Shown here piece by piece: positions 52,727 through 60,811 of a DNA stretch of 64,000 nt (the stretch's first letter is position 1; every line of letters starts with the position of its first letter). Below the pieces are notes generated by a model. The model was not told where the DNA came from. It was given only the letters and a program-made list of their open reading frames with translations, and did no database searches. This DNA comes from Cryobacterium adonitolivorans (GTDB taxonomy: Bacteria; Actinomycetota; Actinomycetes; Actinomycetales; Microbacteriaceae): positions 62,001-126,000 of the forward strand of contig NZ_SOFL01000012.1 of the NCBI RefSeq assembly GCF_004402695.1. The letters run 5' to 3'. A program made the translations under genes and the position numbers.

Positions 52727-53284
52727 GTGAGAGCGCGAACCATGGCAACCGTCGTAGTGGCGGCCGGCATCCTGTTGGGCACCAGCGGATGCAATCTGTT
52801 CGCCCCTCAGGCGACGACCATCCAGTACGACGCCAGCGACGGTGTCAGCGAGGACCTGGGCGACCTGGCGATCCGCAACGCGATGCTGATCACCGAGGAC
52901 GGTGAGAACGCCAACCTCGTCGTGCACGTGGTGAACAGCGCCGACGAAGACATCGAGCTGCTCGTGCAGTTCGAGGGTGTCGACGAGAAGGTCGACAGGA
53001 CCGTGACGATCGACGCGAACGCGACCACCGAGATCGGGATCCCCGGTGGGGAGAGTGTCTCCATCGAAAACCTCAACGCTTCGGCGGGTTCGCTGTTCCC
53101 GGTGTACTTCCAGTACGGCGACCTCACCGGCATCGAGATTCTCGTTCCCGTACTCGACGGCACCCTCGCGGAGTACTCCACCCTGGTGCCCACCGCGCCT
53201 CCGGTTCCCACGGTTACCCCCACGGCGCCTGCCGCCGAGATCCCGGCGCCCGCCGCGACCCCGGAAGCCACCCCGGCCCCATAA
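52727..53284 (+). CDS. Hypothetical lipoprotein
   Basis: 185 aa. Signal peptide with lipobox LLGTSGC (Cys ~22), then one beta-rich domain (about 30-145: AIRNAMLITEDGENANLVVHVVNSADEDIELLVQFEG) and a Pro/Thr/Ala-rich tail. It should be anchored on the outer face of the membrane. Similar small actinobacterial lipoproteins are often mis-annotated as DNA-modification enzymes; no such motif is present. GTG 52727 has TGGAGG (52715-52720) about 6 nt upstream. Divergent from carD. Confidence 0.75.
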   Translation: MRARTMATVVVAAGILLGTSGCNLFAPQATTIQYDASDGVSEDLGDLAIRNAMLITEDGENANLVVHVVNSADEDIELLVQFEGVDEKVDRTVTIDANATTEIGIPGGESVSIENLNASAGSLFPVYFQYGDLTGIEILVPVLDGTLAEYSTLVPTAPPVPTVTPTAPAAEIPAPAATPEATPAP

Positions 53285-53300
53285 CCTCGCGAACCGCACC

Positions 53301-53335
53301 AAAATGCCCCTTGACCAAAGGCCAAGGGGCATTTT
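53301..53335. terminator. Bidirectional terminator between the lipoprotein gene and regX3
   Basis: AAAATGCCCCTTG (53301-53313) and CAAGGGGCATTTT (53323-53335), 13-bp perfect stem with 9-nt loop, AT-rich ends on both sides. Confidence 0.85.
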
Positions 53336-53359
53336 CACGTCACTGGGCGAGCGAGCGGG

Positions 53360-54040
53360 TCAGGCCTCGAAGCGGTAGCCCAGCCCGCGCACGGTGACGA
53401 GCATCGTGGGCTCGGACGGGGTCGCCTCGATGCGTGAGCGGATGCGTTTGATGTGCACGTCGAGGGTCTTGGTGTCGCCGAAATAGTCGGTGCCCCAGAC
53501 GCGGTCGATCAGCTGCCCGCGGGTGAGCACCCGGCCGGCGTTGCGCAGCAGGAACTCGAGCAGCTCGAATTCCTTCAGCGGCATGTTCACCACGGTGCCG
53601 GACACCGACACGGTGTGCCGTTCGATGTCCATCCGCACGGTGCCGGCGGCGAGCACCCCGTCATCCTCTTCGGCCGGGTCGGTGTGCCGGCGCGACACGG
53701 CACGGATGCGCGCGAGCAGTTCCCGGGTCGAGTACGGCTTGGTGACGTAGTCGTCCGCACCCAGCTCGAGTCCCACGACGATGTCGACCTCGGAGTCCTT
53801 GGCGGTGAGCATGATGATCGGCACCGCGGAGCGGGTGCGGATCTCCCGGCACACCTCGGTGCCGGGGATGCCGGGCAACATGAGGTCCAGCAGCACCAGG
53901 TCGGCGCCGGCCCGGTCGAATTCGACCAGGGCGCTCGGGCCGTCCTCCGCCACCGTCACCTCGTAGCCCTCCCGTTCGAGCAGGAAGCTCAACGGCTCGC
54001 TCAGCGCCTGCTCGTCTTCAACAAGAAGGATTCGGGTCAT
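53360..54040 (-). CDS. regX3: Phosphate-type response regulator
   Basis: 226 aa OmpR-type regulator: VEDEQA acidic pocket (~8), Asp in LVLLDLMLPG (~52), Lys in DDYVTKPYS (~101), and winged helix ending RIRSRIE, VTVRGLGYRFEA. The pattern matches mycobacterial RegX3. With SenX3 it responds to phosphate limitation and induces Pst transport and related genes. Its ATG overlaps the senX3 stop by 4 nt (ATGA). phoU lies divergently beyond senX3, the usual senX3-regX3-phoU neighbourhood. Confidence 0.93.
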   Translation of the reverse strand: MTRILLVEDEQALSEPLSFLLEREGYEVTVAEDGPSALVEFDRAGADLVLLDLMLPGIPGTEVCREIRTRSAVPIIMLTAKDSEVDIVVGLELGADDYVTKPYSTRELLARIRAVSRRHTDPAEEDDGVLAAGTVRMDIERHTVSVSGTVVNMPLKEFELLEFLLRNAGRVLTRGQLIDRVWGTDYFGDTKTLDVHIKRIRSRIEATPSEPTMLVTVRGLGYRFEA

Positions 54041-55191
54041 GGTGTGTCTCCTGTCGCCGCTGGTGCGGGGTGGGTCGCCTCTGGCAGGCGAATGGTGAAG
54101 GTCGAACCATGGCCGGGCTGTGACCAGACCCGGATGTCGCCGCCATGGATCTGCACGACGTGCTTGACGATGGCCAGGCCGAGACCGGTGCCGCCGGTGT
54201 TGCGGGACCTGGCCTGGTCGACGCGGAAGAACCTTTCGAAGATCCGGTCCAGGTCGCCCTCCGGGATGCCGACGCCCTGGTCGGTGACGGTGATCTGGAT
54301 CACGCCGTCGGACACGCGCGCTCCCACACCGACCCTGGAGCCCGGCGCCGAGTAGTGCACGGCGTTGGCGACCAGGTTGTGCACGGCCATCACGAGCAGT
54401 CTTTCGTCGCCGTGGACCATGGCGCGGGACTTCTTGCCCACCGCGATGGTGATGCGGTCCGCATCCGCCACGACCCGATTCTGGTCGATGCCTGCGGCCA
54501 CGATGCCGTCGATGTCGAGCAGCTCCGGCTCGCGGAGGGCGTCCTGGGCCTGCAGCCTGGAGAGTTCGATGATCTCCTGAGTGAGCCGGGCCAGCCGTTC
54601 GGCCTCCGTGGTGAGACGGTCTGCGAAACGCCGCACCTGCACGGGCTCGTCGGCCGCGTGGCCGAGTGCCTCGGCGAGCAGCCCGACGGCGGCGATCGGT
54701 GTTTTCAGTTCGTGGCTGATGTTGGCGACGAAGTCACGGCGCACTTCGTCGAGCCTGAACGCCTCTGTGCGGTCCTCGGCCAGCAGCAGCACGTAACGGG
54801 AGCCCAGCCTGGCCAGCCGCACCCGCAGGTGCATGCTCGCGTCGCCGAACGGGCCGCGGGAGAGCACCAGCTCCTCCGAGACGGCCTCACCGGTGCGGCG
54901 TACACCGCGGGCCAGGTCCAGCAGCTCGAGATGTGCGAGCTGCTGGTTCACCACCAGGCCCATGCTCAGCGCCCCCGGCGAGGACTTGATGACGTTGTTC
55001 GACGGGTCCAGGACCACTCCGGCGCTCTCGAGGGCGTCGAGCACCTGGTCGATGCCGTCCGGGACCGCCGGATTGACCACGTCGGCGGCCCGTTTGCCGT
55101 GCCGCTCCGCGACATACAGCAGGGTCACGAACCCGGCACCGACGGTGAGGCCCAGTGCCAGAGACAGCAACACAAGCCAGGTCGATTCCAT
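54037..55191 (-). CDS. senX3: Sensor histidine kinase SenX3 (PhoR-like)
   Basis: 384 aa. Two N-terminal hydrophobic stretches reduced to one clear helix (LVLLSLALGLTVGAGFVTLLY), a PAS-like domain (~45-140), HisKA with phospho-His in FVANISHELKTPIAA (~160), and HATPase_c: NLVANAVHYSAPG, DQGVGIP, GGTGLGLAIVKHV. It autophosphorylates and signals to RegX3; when phosphate is ample, PhoU and Pst keep it off. It has no extracellular sensor domain, as expected for a kinase that reads Pst/PhoU state. The stop overlaps the regX3 start. Confidence 0.92.
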   Translation of the reverse strand: MESTWLVLLSLALGLTVGAGFVTLLYVAERHGKRAADVVNPAVPDGIDQVLDALESAGVVLDPSNNVIKSSPGALSMGLVVNQQLAHLELLDLARGVRRTGEAVSEELVLSRGPFGDASMHLRVRLARLGSRYVLLLAEDRTEAFRLDEVRRDFVANISHELKTPIAAVGLLAEALGHAADEPVQVRRFADRLTTEAERLARLTQEIIELSRLQAQDALREPELLDIDGIVAAGIDQNRVVADADRITIAVGKKSRAMVHGDERLLVMAVHNLVANAVHYSAPGSRVGVGARVSDGVIQITVTDQGVGIPEGDLDRIFERFFRVDQARSRNTGGTGLGLAIVKHVVQIHGGDIRVWSQPGHGSTFTIRLPEATHPAPAATGDTP

Positions 55192-55284
55192 TTGACCAGA
55201 TTAGTGACTCTGGCACGGTTCAATCGCGACGGCAAGGGTGGACACACGCTACTTTGGTTATTATTCAGTCGCACGGCACCTGCC

Positions 55285-55295
55285 GTTAACCCGCG
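55285..55295 (+). promoter_or_regulatory. Weak candidate PHO box between senX3 and phoU
   Basis: GTTAACCCGCG matches a single 11-nt PHO repeat unit well (GTTCAYYYRCG type). The following 11 nt match poorly, so the site is uncertain. Confidence 0.25.
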
Positions 55296-55374
55296 TTCGT
55301 CAGTATTGGTCGGGGGCCAGGCGGGTCCCATGCGTTCGCGCGCTTTGGCGCGACCAGGAAGGACCACAGACAAC

Positions 55375-56037
55375 ATGCGTGAAGTATTTCAGCAAGAGCT
55401 CGCCGAGGTGCAGGACCGCCTCGCCGAGATCGCGCGCCTCGTGGCCATCTCCATCGAGAAGGCCACCGAGGCTTTCAACAAGTCCGATGTGGCGCTGGCC
55501 GAAGAGGTCATTGCCGACGACGACAAGATCGACGAGCTCACCGTGCAACTCGATGAGCTGGCCATCACCATCCTCGCCCGTCAGCAGCCGGTAGCCCGTG
55601 ACCTGCGCATCGTCGTGAGCGCGTTGCGGATCAGCGCCTCCCTCGAGCGGATGGGCGACATGTCAACGCACATCTCACAGCTGGCCAGGTACCGGTTCCC
55701 CGACAAGGTGATCCCCAAGAGCCTGCGCCCGACATTCGCCGAGATGGGCGCTCTCGACGTGAAGATCGCGAAAATGCTCGCCGAGCTGCTCACCACCGAA
55801 GACATGCAGCTGGCCGAGGCCATCCGCAACGAAGACGACAAGGTGGACGCACTGCACCTGAGCGTGTTCGACGCCGTGCTCGGCGAAACCTGGAAGGGCC
55901 AGGCCGCCGACACCGTCGACGCCACCCTCGCCAGCCGGTACCACGAGCGGTTCGCCGACCACGCGGTGTCGATCGCCAAGAAGGTGCAGTACCTGGGCAC
56001 CGGCGACTGGCACCAGCACGCGCCGGTCGAGGCGTAG
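55375..56037 (+). CDS. phoU: Phosphate signalling protein PhoU
   Basis: 220 aa all-helical protein with two PhoU three-helix repeats (MREVFQQELAEVQDRLAEIARL to RYRFPDK, then FAEMGALDVKIAKMLAELL to AIRNEDDKVDALHLSVFD). The metal-binding E(D)xxxD motifs appear as EEVIADDDKIDELT (~42) and NEDDKVDAL (~160). PhoU links the Pst transporter to SenX3 and represses the Pho regulon when phosphate is high. ATG 55375 has AGGAAGGA about 9 nt upstream. It is divergent from senX3-regX3. Confidence 0.94.
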   Translation: MREVFQQELAEVQDRLAEIARLVAISIEKATEAFNKSDVALAEEVIADDDKIDELTVQLDELAITILARQQPVARDLRIVVSALRISASLERMGDMSTHISQLARYRFPDKVIPKSLRPTFAEMGALDVKIAKMLAELLTTEDMQLAEAIRNEDDKVDALHLSVFDAVLGETWKGQAADTVDATLASRYHERFADHAVSIAKKVQYLGTGDWHQHAPVEA

Positions 56038-56050
56038 ATCTCGACAAGCT

Positions 56051-56104
56051 CGATCAGCGAACGACACGCTCGATCAACGAACGACACGCCCGATCAACGA
56101 ACAG
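56051..56104. repeat. 20-bp tandem repeat, 2.7 copies
   Basis: CGATCAGCGAACGACACGCT (56051-56070), CGATCAACGAACGACACGCC (56071-56090) and CGATCAACGAACAG (56091-56104). The unit resembles the TCGACAAGCTCGATCAGCG strings spread through Microbacteriaceae intergenic DNA. It directly follows phoU. Confidence 0.75.
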
Positions 56105-56136
56105 AAAGGCCCCCGTCACGTGACGGGGGCCTTTCT
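56103..56136. terminator. Perfect 34-bp palindromic terminator between phoU and gpmA
   Basis: 17-bp arms without a mismatch (AGAAAGGCCCCCGTCAC and complement). Both strands have CTTTCT after the stem, so it can end both convergent transcripts. Confidence 0.85.
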
Positions 56137-56157
56137 GGTGGAACCTGAAGCGGTGGG

Positions 56158-56907
56158 TTACTTCTTGCCCTGGGCCGCGACGGCGGCGGCGCCGGCAGCG
56201 GCGGCAGCGGGGTCGAGGTACTCGCCGGCACCGATCGGCTTGAGGTCTTCGTCGAGGCGGTAGACCAGCGGGATACCGGTGGGGATGTTCAGGTCGGCGA
56301 TGTCGGCGTCGGAGACACCGTCGAGGTGCTTGACCAGGGCGCGCAGCGAGTTGCCGTGCGCGGTGACGAGCACGGTCTTGCCGGTGCGGAGGTCGGCGGC
56401 GATGTCGGACTCCCAGTACGGCAGCATCCGCGCGATGACGTCCTTGAGGCTTTCGGTGCGGGGCAGGTCGTCACCGAGGTCCGCGTAGCGGGCGTCGTTG
56501 GCCTGGGACCACTCGGAGGAGTCGTCGAGCAGGGGCGGCGGCACGTCGAACGAACGACGCCAGGTCTGGAACTGCTCGGGACCGTAGGTGGCGAGGGTCT
56601 CGGCCTTGTCCAGGCCCTGCAGCGCGCCGTAGTGGCGCTCGTTGAGGCGCCACGAACGCTTGACGTCGATCCAGAGGCGGTCGGCCTCTTCGAGGGCGAT
56701 GTTCGCGGTCTGGATCGCGCGGGTGAGCACGGAGGTGTGCAGGATGTCCGGCAGCAGGCCGGACTCGGCCAGCAGCTCGCCGGCGCGCAGCGCCTCGGCC
56801 CGGCCCTGGTCGCTCAGACGCACATCCACCCAACCGGTGAAGAGGTTTTGCTGGTTCCAGGTGCTGTTGCCGTGGCGGAGGAGGATGAGGGTATAGGGAG
56901 CAGACAT
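56158..56907 (-). CDS. gpmA: 2,3-bisphosphoglycerate-dependent phosphoglycerate mutase
   Basis: 249 aa. [10 protein letters not shown] with the phospho-His (~11), [12 protein letters not shown] with the acidic acid/base Glu (~90), and [14 protein letters not shown] with the second His (~184) are all present. It interconverts 3- and 2-phosphoglycerate in glycolysis. An Ala-rich C-terminal tail is added ([15 protein letters not shown]). TTGGAG lies just ahead of ATG 56907. Shares the palindromic terminator with phoU. Confidence 0.96.
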   Translation of the reverse strand: MSAPYTLILLRHGNSTWNQQNLFTGWVDVRLSDQGRAEALRAGELLAESGLLPDILHTSVLTRAIQTANIALEEADRLWIDVKRSWRLNERHYGALQGLDKAETLATYGPEQFQTWRRSFDVPPPLLDDSSEWSQANDARYADLGDDLPRTESLKDVIARMLPYWESDIAADLRTGKTVLVTAHGNSLRALVKHLDGVSDADIADLNIPTGIPLVYRLDEDLKPIGAGEYLDPAAAAAGAAAVAAQGKK

Positions 56908-56983
56908 GCTCCAACTCTAGCGAGGCGCACGCGGGCACGCCGCACCCGTGGGCGTGACGAAAGTCCCGCCGGATGCCCCGCGT

Positions 56984-58168
56984 TCAGCCGCGGGGAACCC
57001 GCACGCCCAGCCGCGGCAACCGCGGGATCTCCGCGACGGACCCGGCCGACTCCGGCACGATGACCTCCTGGCTGGCGGTGATCGAGATGCCTTGGGAGAG
57101 CACGTGCAGGGTCACCGTGCCCGGCACCGTGCGCTTGACCACGGCGAGCGCGATCGGTCCGAGCTCGTAGTGGATGGCGCTGGAGGTGATGCTGCCCACG
57201 GTGCGGCGCTCGGGTTCCTCGTTGGCGACGAACCGGTCACCCTGCACCTCGTCGCCGTGCACAGGCAGCACCGAGTCGGAGCCGTCCAGATGCAGCAGCA
57301 CCAGCCGGCGCGGCGGGTGGCCGAGGTTATGTACCTTCGCGACGGTCTCCTGACCGCGATAGCACCCTTTGTTCAGGTGCACGGCGGTGCGCAACCAGTC
57401 CAGTTCGTGCGGGATGGTGCGCTCGTCGGCGTCCAGGGCACCGCGGGGGCGCCAGGCGGCGATTCGCAGCGCCTCCAGGGCCAGGAGCCCCGAGGCCTGG
57501 ACGGCGCCGGCCGCGACGGCGTCACGCAGTGCGGGCAACGCCGCCCTCGGGATCAAAACCTCATTCCAGTGCCAGGCTGCGCCGGGGTGGGCGGTGTCGG
57601 CGGCGTACTGCCAGCCGCCCGGCGCCACCTCTGACCACGGGTCGTGCCAGACCAGCGGTACCCCGTTCGGGCTCGCCGGGGTCAGCGCGAGCGCCGCCGG
57701 GTCCGCGGCCATGCTGCCGATGGTGGCGTAAGCGAGGGTATGGTCAACGACCTGCACGCGCAGGGTGAAGCGCATCCGGTCGAGCCAGGCGTGCAAGCCA
57801 GGTAGTTCGGCCTCCTCGACGAGCAGCCAGCTTTCAACACCGTCGTCAATCAGCGCTATGGCGTATTCGAGGTGGCCGGCCGGGTCGAGCAGCAGCGTCT
57901 CGGTGGACTGGCCGGGGGTGAGGCCGCGTAGTTCCTGGCTGGACATCGAGTTCAGCCACGTGAGCCGGTCGGGACCGGCGATGGAGAGCACCCCGCGGTG
58001 CGACAGGTCGACGATGGCCCCTCCGGCCAGCAGTCGGCGTTGTTCGTTGTTCGGGCTGCCGTAGTGCGCGGCAACGCCGGCGTCGATGCCGTCGGCCTGC
58101 ACGGCACCGTCGAGTTCGAGCAGCGGCGACCCGACGGCGGGAACGATCGGTTCAACGGGGTTGGTCAT
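56984..58168 (-). CDS. YgfZ/GcvT-family folate-binding protein
   Basis: 394 aa. The GcvT-like barrel with ILSIAGPDRLTWLNSMSSQELRGL near the N-terminus and the YgfZ signature KGCYRGQETVAKVHN (Cys ~290) shows the iron-sulfur cluster assembly folate protein YgfZ/IBA57 type, which helps repair or assemble certain Fe-S enzymes. ATG 58168 is chosen because AAAGGAG (complement of about 58174-58180) lies directly upstream; the open frame beyond has no such site. No Fe-S genes are nearby. Confidence 0.9.
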   Translation of the reverse strand: MTNPVEPIVPAVGSPLLELDGAVQADGIDAGVAAHYGSPNNEQRRLLAGGAIVDLSHRGVLSIAGPDRLTWLNSMSSQELRGLTPGQSTETLLLDPAGHLEYAIALIDDGVESWLLVEEAELPGLHAWLDRMRFTLRVQVVDHTLAYATIGSMAADPAALALTPASPNGVPLVWHDPWSEVAPGGWQYAADTAHPGAAWHWNEVLIPRAALPALRDAVAAGAVQASGLLALEALRIAAWRPRGALDADERTIPHELDWLRTAVHLNKGCYRGQETVAKVHNLGHPPRRLVLLHLDGSDSVLPVHGDEVQGDRFVANEEPERRTVGSITSSAIHYELGPIALAVVKRTVPGTVTLHVLSQGISITASQEVIVPESAGSVAEIPRLPRLGVRVPRG

Positions 58169-58325
58169 CGGGCTCTCCTTTATGAAATCCCCTGGCGACT
58201 GCCGGCACGCGGCCGACTGGGGCGGTGTCGACAACGGGGAACTCCGGCCCATATGCTAGCCCAACGGCCTGACCAGCACCCCGTATTCCCACCCGGCGGC
58301 CGCCCGCCCAGGCAAGGAGTCGCCA

Positions 58326-58988
58326 ATGACCGTCCCCGCCCTCTCAGTCGTGGTGCTTCGCCTGCTCGCCGCGGGGTTCACCCTCGTCGCGGTCACCGCC
58401 ACGTTCCTGTCCACGGCCGCGCGCACCACGATCAACCCGTTCAACTTCTTCGGATTCTTCACGATCCAGAGCAACCTGCTCGCGGCCGCGGCGCTCCTCC
58501 TGACCGCTGTGCTGTGCCTGCTCGGCCGCCCTGTGCCCGGCTGGCTGACGCTGGCGCGGGCGGCGACCACCGGATACATGATCGTCGTGGGCTTGGTCTA
58601 CAACACCCTCCTCACCGGCCTGGCCGGCGGCGTCGAGCTGCCCTGGGCCAACACGGTGCTGCACGTGGTGTTTCCCCTCTACTGCCTGCTCGACTGGGTG
58701 TTGTTCGCCGACCGGGGCCCCCAACCGTGGCGACGGCTCTGGGTGGTGCTGATCTACCCGGTGCTCTGGTGCGCCGTGGTGCTTGTTCGCGGCGCGACGG
58801 ACGGCTGGGTGCCGTACCCGTTCCTCAACCCGGCCACCGGGTACGGCTCGGTCTTCGGTTACGTGCTGCTGATCGCCGTGACCGTCATTGTCGCCGGAGC
58901 GGCGGTGTTCGGCCTCAGCAGGCTCCGGCCGGTCGCGGTCGGGCCCGTCGGGTCGCGTCCTGCGGAGCAGGCTACGCGGCGCGGCTGA
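58326..58988 (+). CDS. Pr6Pr-family six-helix membrane protein
   Basis: 220 aa with six predicted transmembrane helices. FNFFGFFTIQSNLLAAAALLL, then VYNTLLTGLAG, HVVFPLYCLLDWVLFAD and YPFLNPATGYGSVFGY are the Pr6Pr / AIG1-FAR17a-like pattern: conserved T-QSN near the first loop and a His-x-x-x-P in the middle. Eukaryotic relatives are fatty-acid ester hydrolases; the bacterial role is unknown. AAGGAG lies 6 nt before ATG 58326. The 3' end overlaps the convergent nitrobindin gene by 17 bp. Confidence 0.85.
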   Translation: MTVPALSVVVLRLLAAGFTLVAVTATFLSTAARTTINPFNFFGFFTIQSNLLAAAALLLTAVLCLLGRPVPGWLTLARAATTGYMIVVGLVYNTLLTGLAGGVELPWANTVLHVVFPLYCLLDWVLFADRGPQPWRRLWVVLIYPVLWCAVVLVRGATDGWVPYPFLNPATGYGSVFGYVLLIAVTVIVAGAAVFGLSRLRPVAVGPVGSRPAEQATRRG

Positions 58989-59610
58989 GCCGACCGGACG
59001 CGTGCGTGCGCAGGTCCTGGCCAAGCGCGGCGATGTCCCACGCCCACAGCAGGTGGCTGTCGACGAGGCCGTACAGCCGGGTCGCGGCCGCGTAGGGCTT
59101 CGACCCGCTGGTGCGCAGCACGGCATCCGTTGACAGGTCAATGCGCGGGCCCTTGACCTGGCCGAGGTACAGTTCGGCGACTCCGCCCGGATGCACGAGG
59201 GCCACCTCGACGTCGAATCCACCGTCGGCGTTCCGCAGGGTCTCCACGGCCTCCGCGGTCTGGAACGGTGCCGGCCCGGCACCGGGCAGCAGCCCTGGTC
59301 CAGGGTCGCCGGGCTGTTGGGGGCGGCTGAGCCGCCAGTAGCCGGTCTCGGTCATCAACGGAACGGGCCGGCCGGGCGGGGCGGCGGGGCCCTCGGCTTC
59401 CGGAGCGGCCGGCTCCGGCTCGAGCCAGGTGTATGAGCTGTAGTTCAGGTGCGGCAGGCCGTCATGGCTGAAGCTGATCCGGTGCCCGAACTCGCGGGTG
59501 ACCTTCTCGCCGTCGACGGTGTAGTCGAGGATCCCCGACCCCTCCCAGACGCCGATCAACCACGACAAAGGAACGAGTTCGGACGGCAGGCCGACCGGAA
59601 GTTCGTACAC
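58972..59610 (-). CDS. Nitrobindin-like heme-binding beta-barrel (FABP family) protein
   Basis: 212 aa. LIGVWEGSGI gives the family GxWxGxG motif at about residue 19-25, followed by ten-strand beta-barrel sequence (SFSHDGLPHLNYSSYTW, MTETGYWRL) and the proximal heme His near the end in HLLWAWDIAALG (~185). A Pro-rich insertion (~68-85 and ~97-112) is specific here. Nitrobindins bind heme and NO or peroxynitrite. It starts 6 nt after the stop of a 37-aa membrane protein gene on the same strand, so the two form an operon. Confidence 0.9.
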   Translation of the reverse strand: MYELPVGLPSELVPLSWLIGVWEGSGILDYTVDGEKVTREFGHRISFSHDGLPHLNYSSYTWLEPEPAAPEAEGPAAPPGRPVPLMTETGYWRLSRPQQPGDPGPGLLPGAGPAPFQTAEAVETLRNADGGFDVEVALVHPGGVAELYLGQVKGPRIDLSTDAVLRTSGSKPYAAATRLYGLVDSHLLWAWDIAALGQDLRTHASGRLSRAA

Positions 59611-59616
59611 GTTCGG

Positions 59617-59730
59617 TTACCGCTGGCCCCGGAACAGCTTGAACAGCACGATGCCGGAGACCCAGGCGATCGACAGGCTGGCCAGCGCGAGGAGGCCCAG
59701 GAACAGGATTTCGAGTGCGAGCGTTGACAT
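59617..59730 (-). CDS. 37-aa single-helix membrane protein in operon with nitrobindin
   Basis: ATG 59730 opens a 37-codon frame ending in TAA at 59617-59619. The product begins MSTLALEILFLGLLALA and ends FKLFRGQR, i.e. one hydrophobic helix of about 28 residues with a basic C-terminus (positive-inside). A TTGGGG sequence lies just upstream. It is below the size normally annotated. The 6-nt gap to the nitrobindin start is too short to be chance in this gene-dense region, so it is likely translated with it. Function unknown. Confidence 0.65.
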   Translation of the reverse strand: MSTLALEILFLGLLALASLSIAWVSGIVLFKLFRGQR

Positions 59731-59781
59731 GCCCCAACTCTAGCCGCTGACCGGCCGGAAGCCGCCAGGTGAGCCGAAGAG

Positions 59782-60060
59782 TTATACGAGGCCGACCAGG
59801 GCGAATATCCCTGTAGCAGCACCGAGGACCAGCACGGCGCCGACCAGGCTGAGCGTGACCCGGTGCACGTAGCCCTCCTTCTGCCCGGTGGACAGCTGGG
59901 CGGCGAGGGTGAGGATGGTGCAGCCGGCCAGGGCCAGGCTGATCCAAACGAGCCGGCCCGCCGGGGCGACAAGGACGCCGGTCAGTACCGCACATACGAC
60001 GGCGACCAGCCAAATCATCACTACACTCAAACGCTTCCAGCTCACTGTCCCATTGTGCAC
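59782..60060 (-). CDS. Three-helix hypothetical membrane protein
   Basis: 92 aa with hydrophobic segments at about 12-30, 35-53 and 70-90. The start is GTG 60060, supported by GGGA 7 nt upstream; the GTG at 60045 has its GGGA too close. No family recognised. It is divergent from the GlnR-type regulator, with only 58 bp between them holding both promoters; TAGTAT (about 60088-60093) may be the regulator -10 box. Confidence 0.65.
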   Translation of the reverse strand: MHNGTVSWKRLSVVMIWLVAVVCAVLTGVLVAPAGRLVWISLALAGCTILTLAAQLSTGQKEGYVHRVTLSLVGAVLVLGAATGIFALVGLV

Positions 60061-60118
60061 GCCAGAGTCCCATTCCGTGTCACGCTAGTATGGGCCGCAC
60101 GATACTTGGAGGACCTGC

Positions 60119-60811
60119 GTGGCGCAGCTGTTGATCCTGACCTCGGCCCTGAATGATGACGTTCTTCCAGCCCTGGCGTTGCTGTCCCACAGCACACGAT
60201 TCATTCCGGCCCAGCCGGACCAGCTCATCACAGCGCCCGATTCCGACCTGATCCTGGTTGACGCCCGGTCCAATCTGATGGCCGCCAAGTCGCTCTGCCA
60301 GATTCTGCGCACAACGGGAAGCAGCGTGCCGCTGCTCCTGGTGATCACCGAGGGCGGCCTCACCGCGGTCAGCCCGGACTGGGGCGTGGATGACGTGGTG
60401 CTCGACACCGCCGGTCCCGCCGAGGTCGACGCACGCATCCGGCTCGCCGCCGGCCGCACCCCGCACAATTCCCCCTCCCCCACCATCCGCGCCGCCGGTG
60501 TCGTCATCGACGAGGCCAGCTACTCCGCCAAGGTGCACGGCAAACCGCTCGACCTTACCTATAAGGAGTTCGAGCTGCTCCGCTTCCTCGCCGCGCATCC
60601 CTCTCGGGTGTTCACCCGTGAGCAGCTGCTCAGCGAGGTGTGGGGCTACGACTACTTCGGCGGCACCCGCACCGTCGACGTGCACGTGCGGCGCCTGCGC
60701 GCCAAGCTCGGCGACCAGGAATCCCTGATCGGCACCGTGCGCAACGTCGGATACAGGTTCAATGTGTACGAGGAAGATGGCGACCGTGTCCCTCACTCTG
60801 TCGGCGCCTGA
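60119..60811 (+). CDS. GlnR-like orphan OmpR-family regulator
   Basis: 230 aa. The C-terminal winged helix is clear ([50 protein letters not shown]). The receiver-like N-terminal domain keeps ILVDAR near the usual phosphoacceptor position but lacks the other acidic and Lys residues of a working receiver. This is the state of actinobacterial GlnR and related orphan regulators, which are not phosphorylated in the normal way. It lies upstream of and overlapping mshD, an arrangement seen in other actinobacteria. GlnR itself controls nitrogen genes; I cannot confirm it is that orthologue. GGAGG lies about 5 nt before the GTG at 60119. Confidence 0.8.
   Translation: MAQLLILTSALNDDVLPALALLSHSTRFIPAQPDQLITAPDSDLILVDARSNLMAAKSLCQILRTTGSSVPLLLVITEGGLTAVSPDWGVDDVVLDTAGPAEVDARIRLAAGRTPHNSPSPTIRAAGVVIDEASYSAKVHGKPLDLTYKEFELLRFLAAHPSRVFTREQLLSEVWGYDYFGGTRTVDVHVRRLRAKLGDQESLIGTVRNVGYRFNVYEEDGDRVPHSVGA

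Noticed and set aside
56051-56104. Start of a CRISPR array
   Set aside because: Units are contiguous without spacers and only 2.7 copies are present; no cas genes are nearby.
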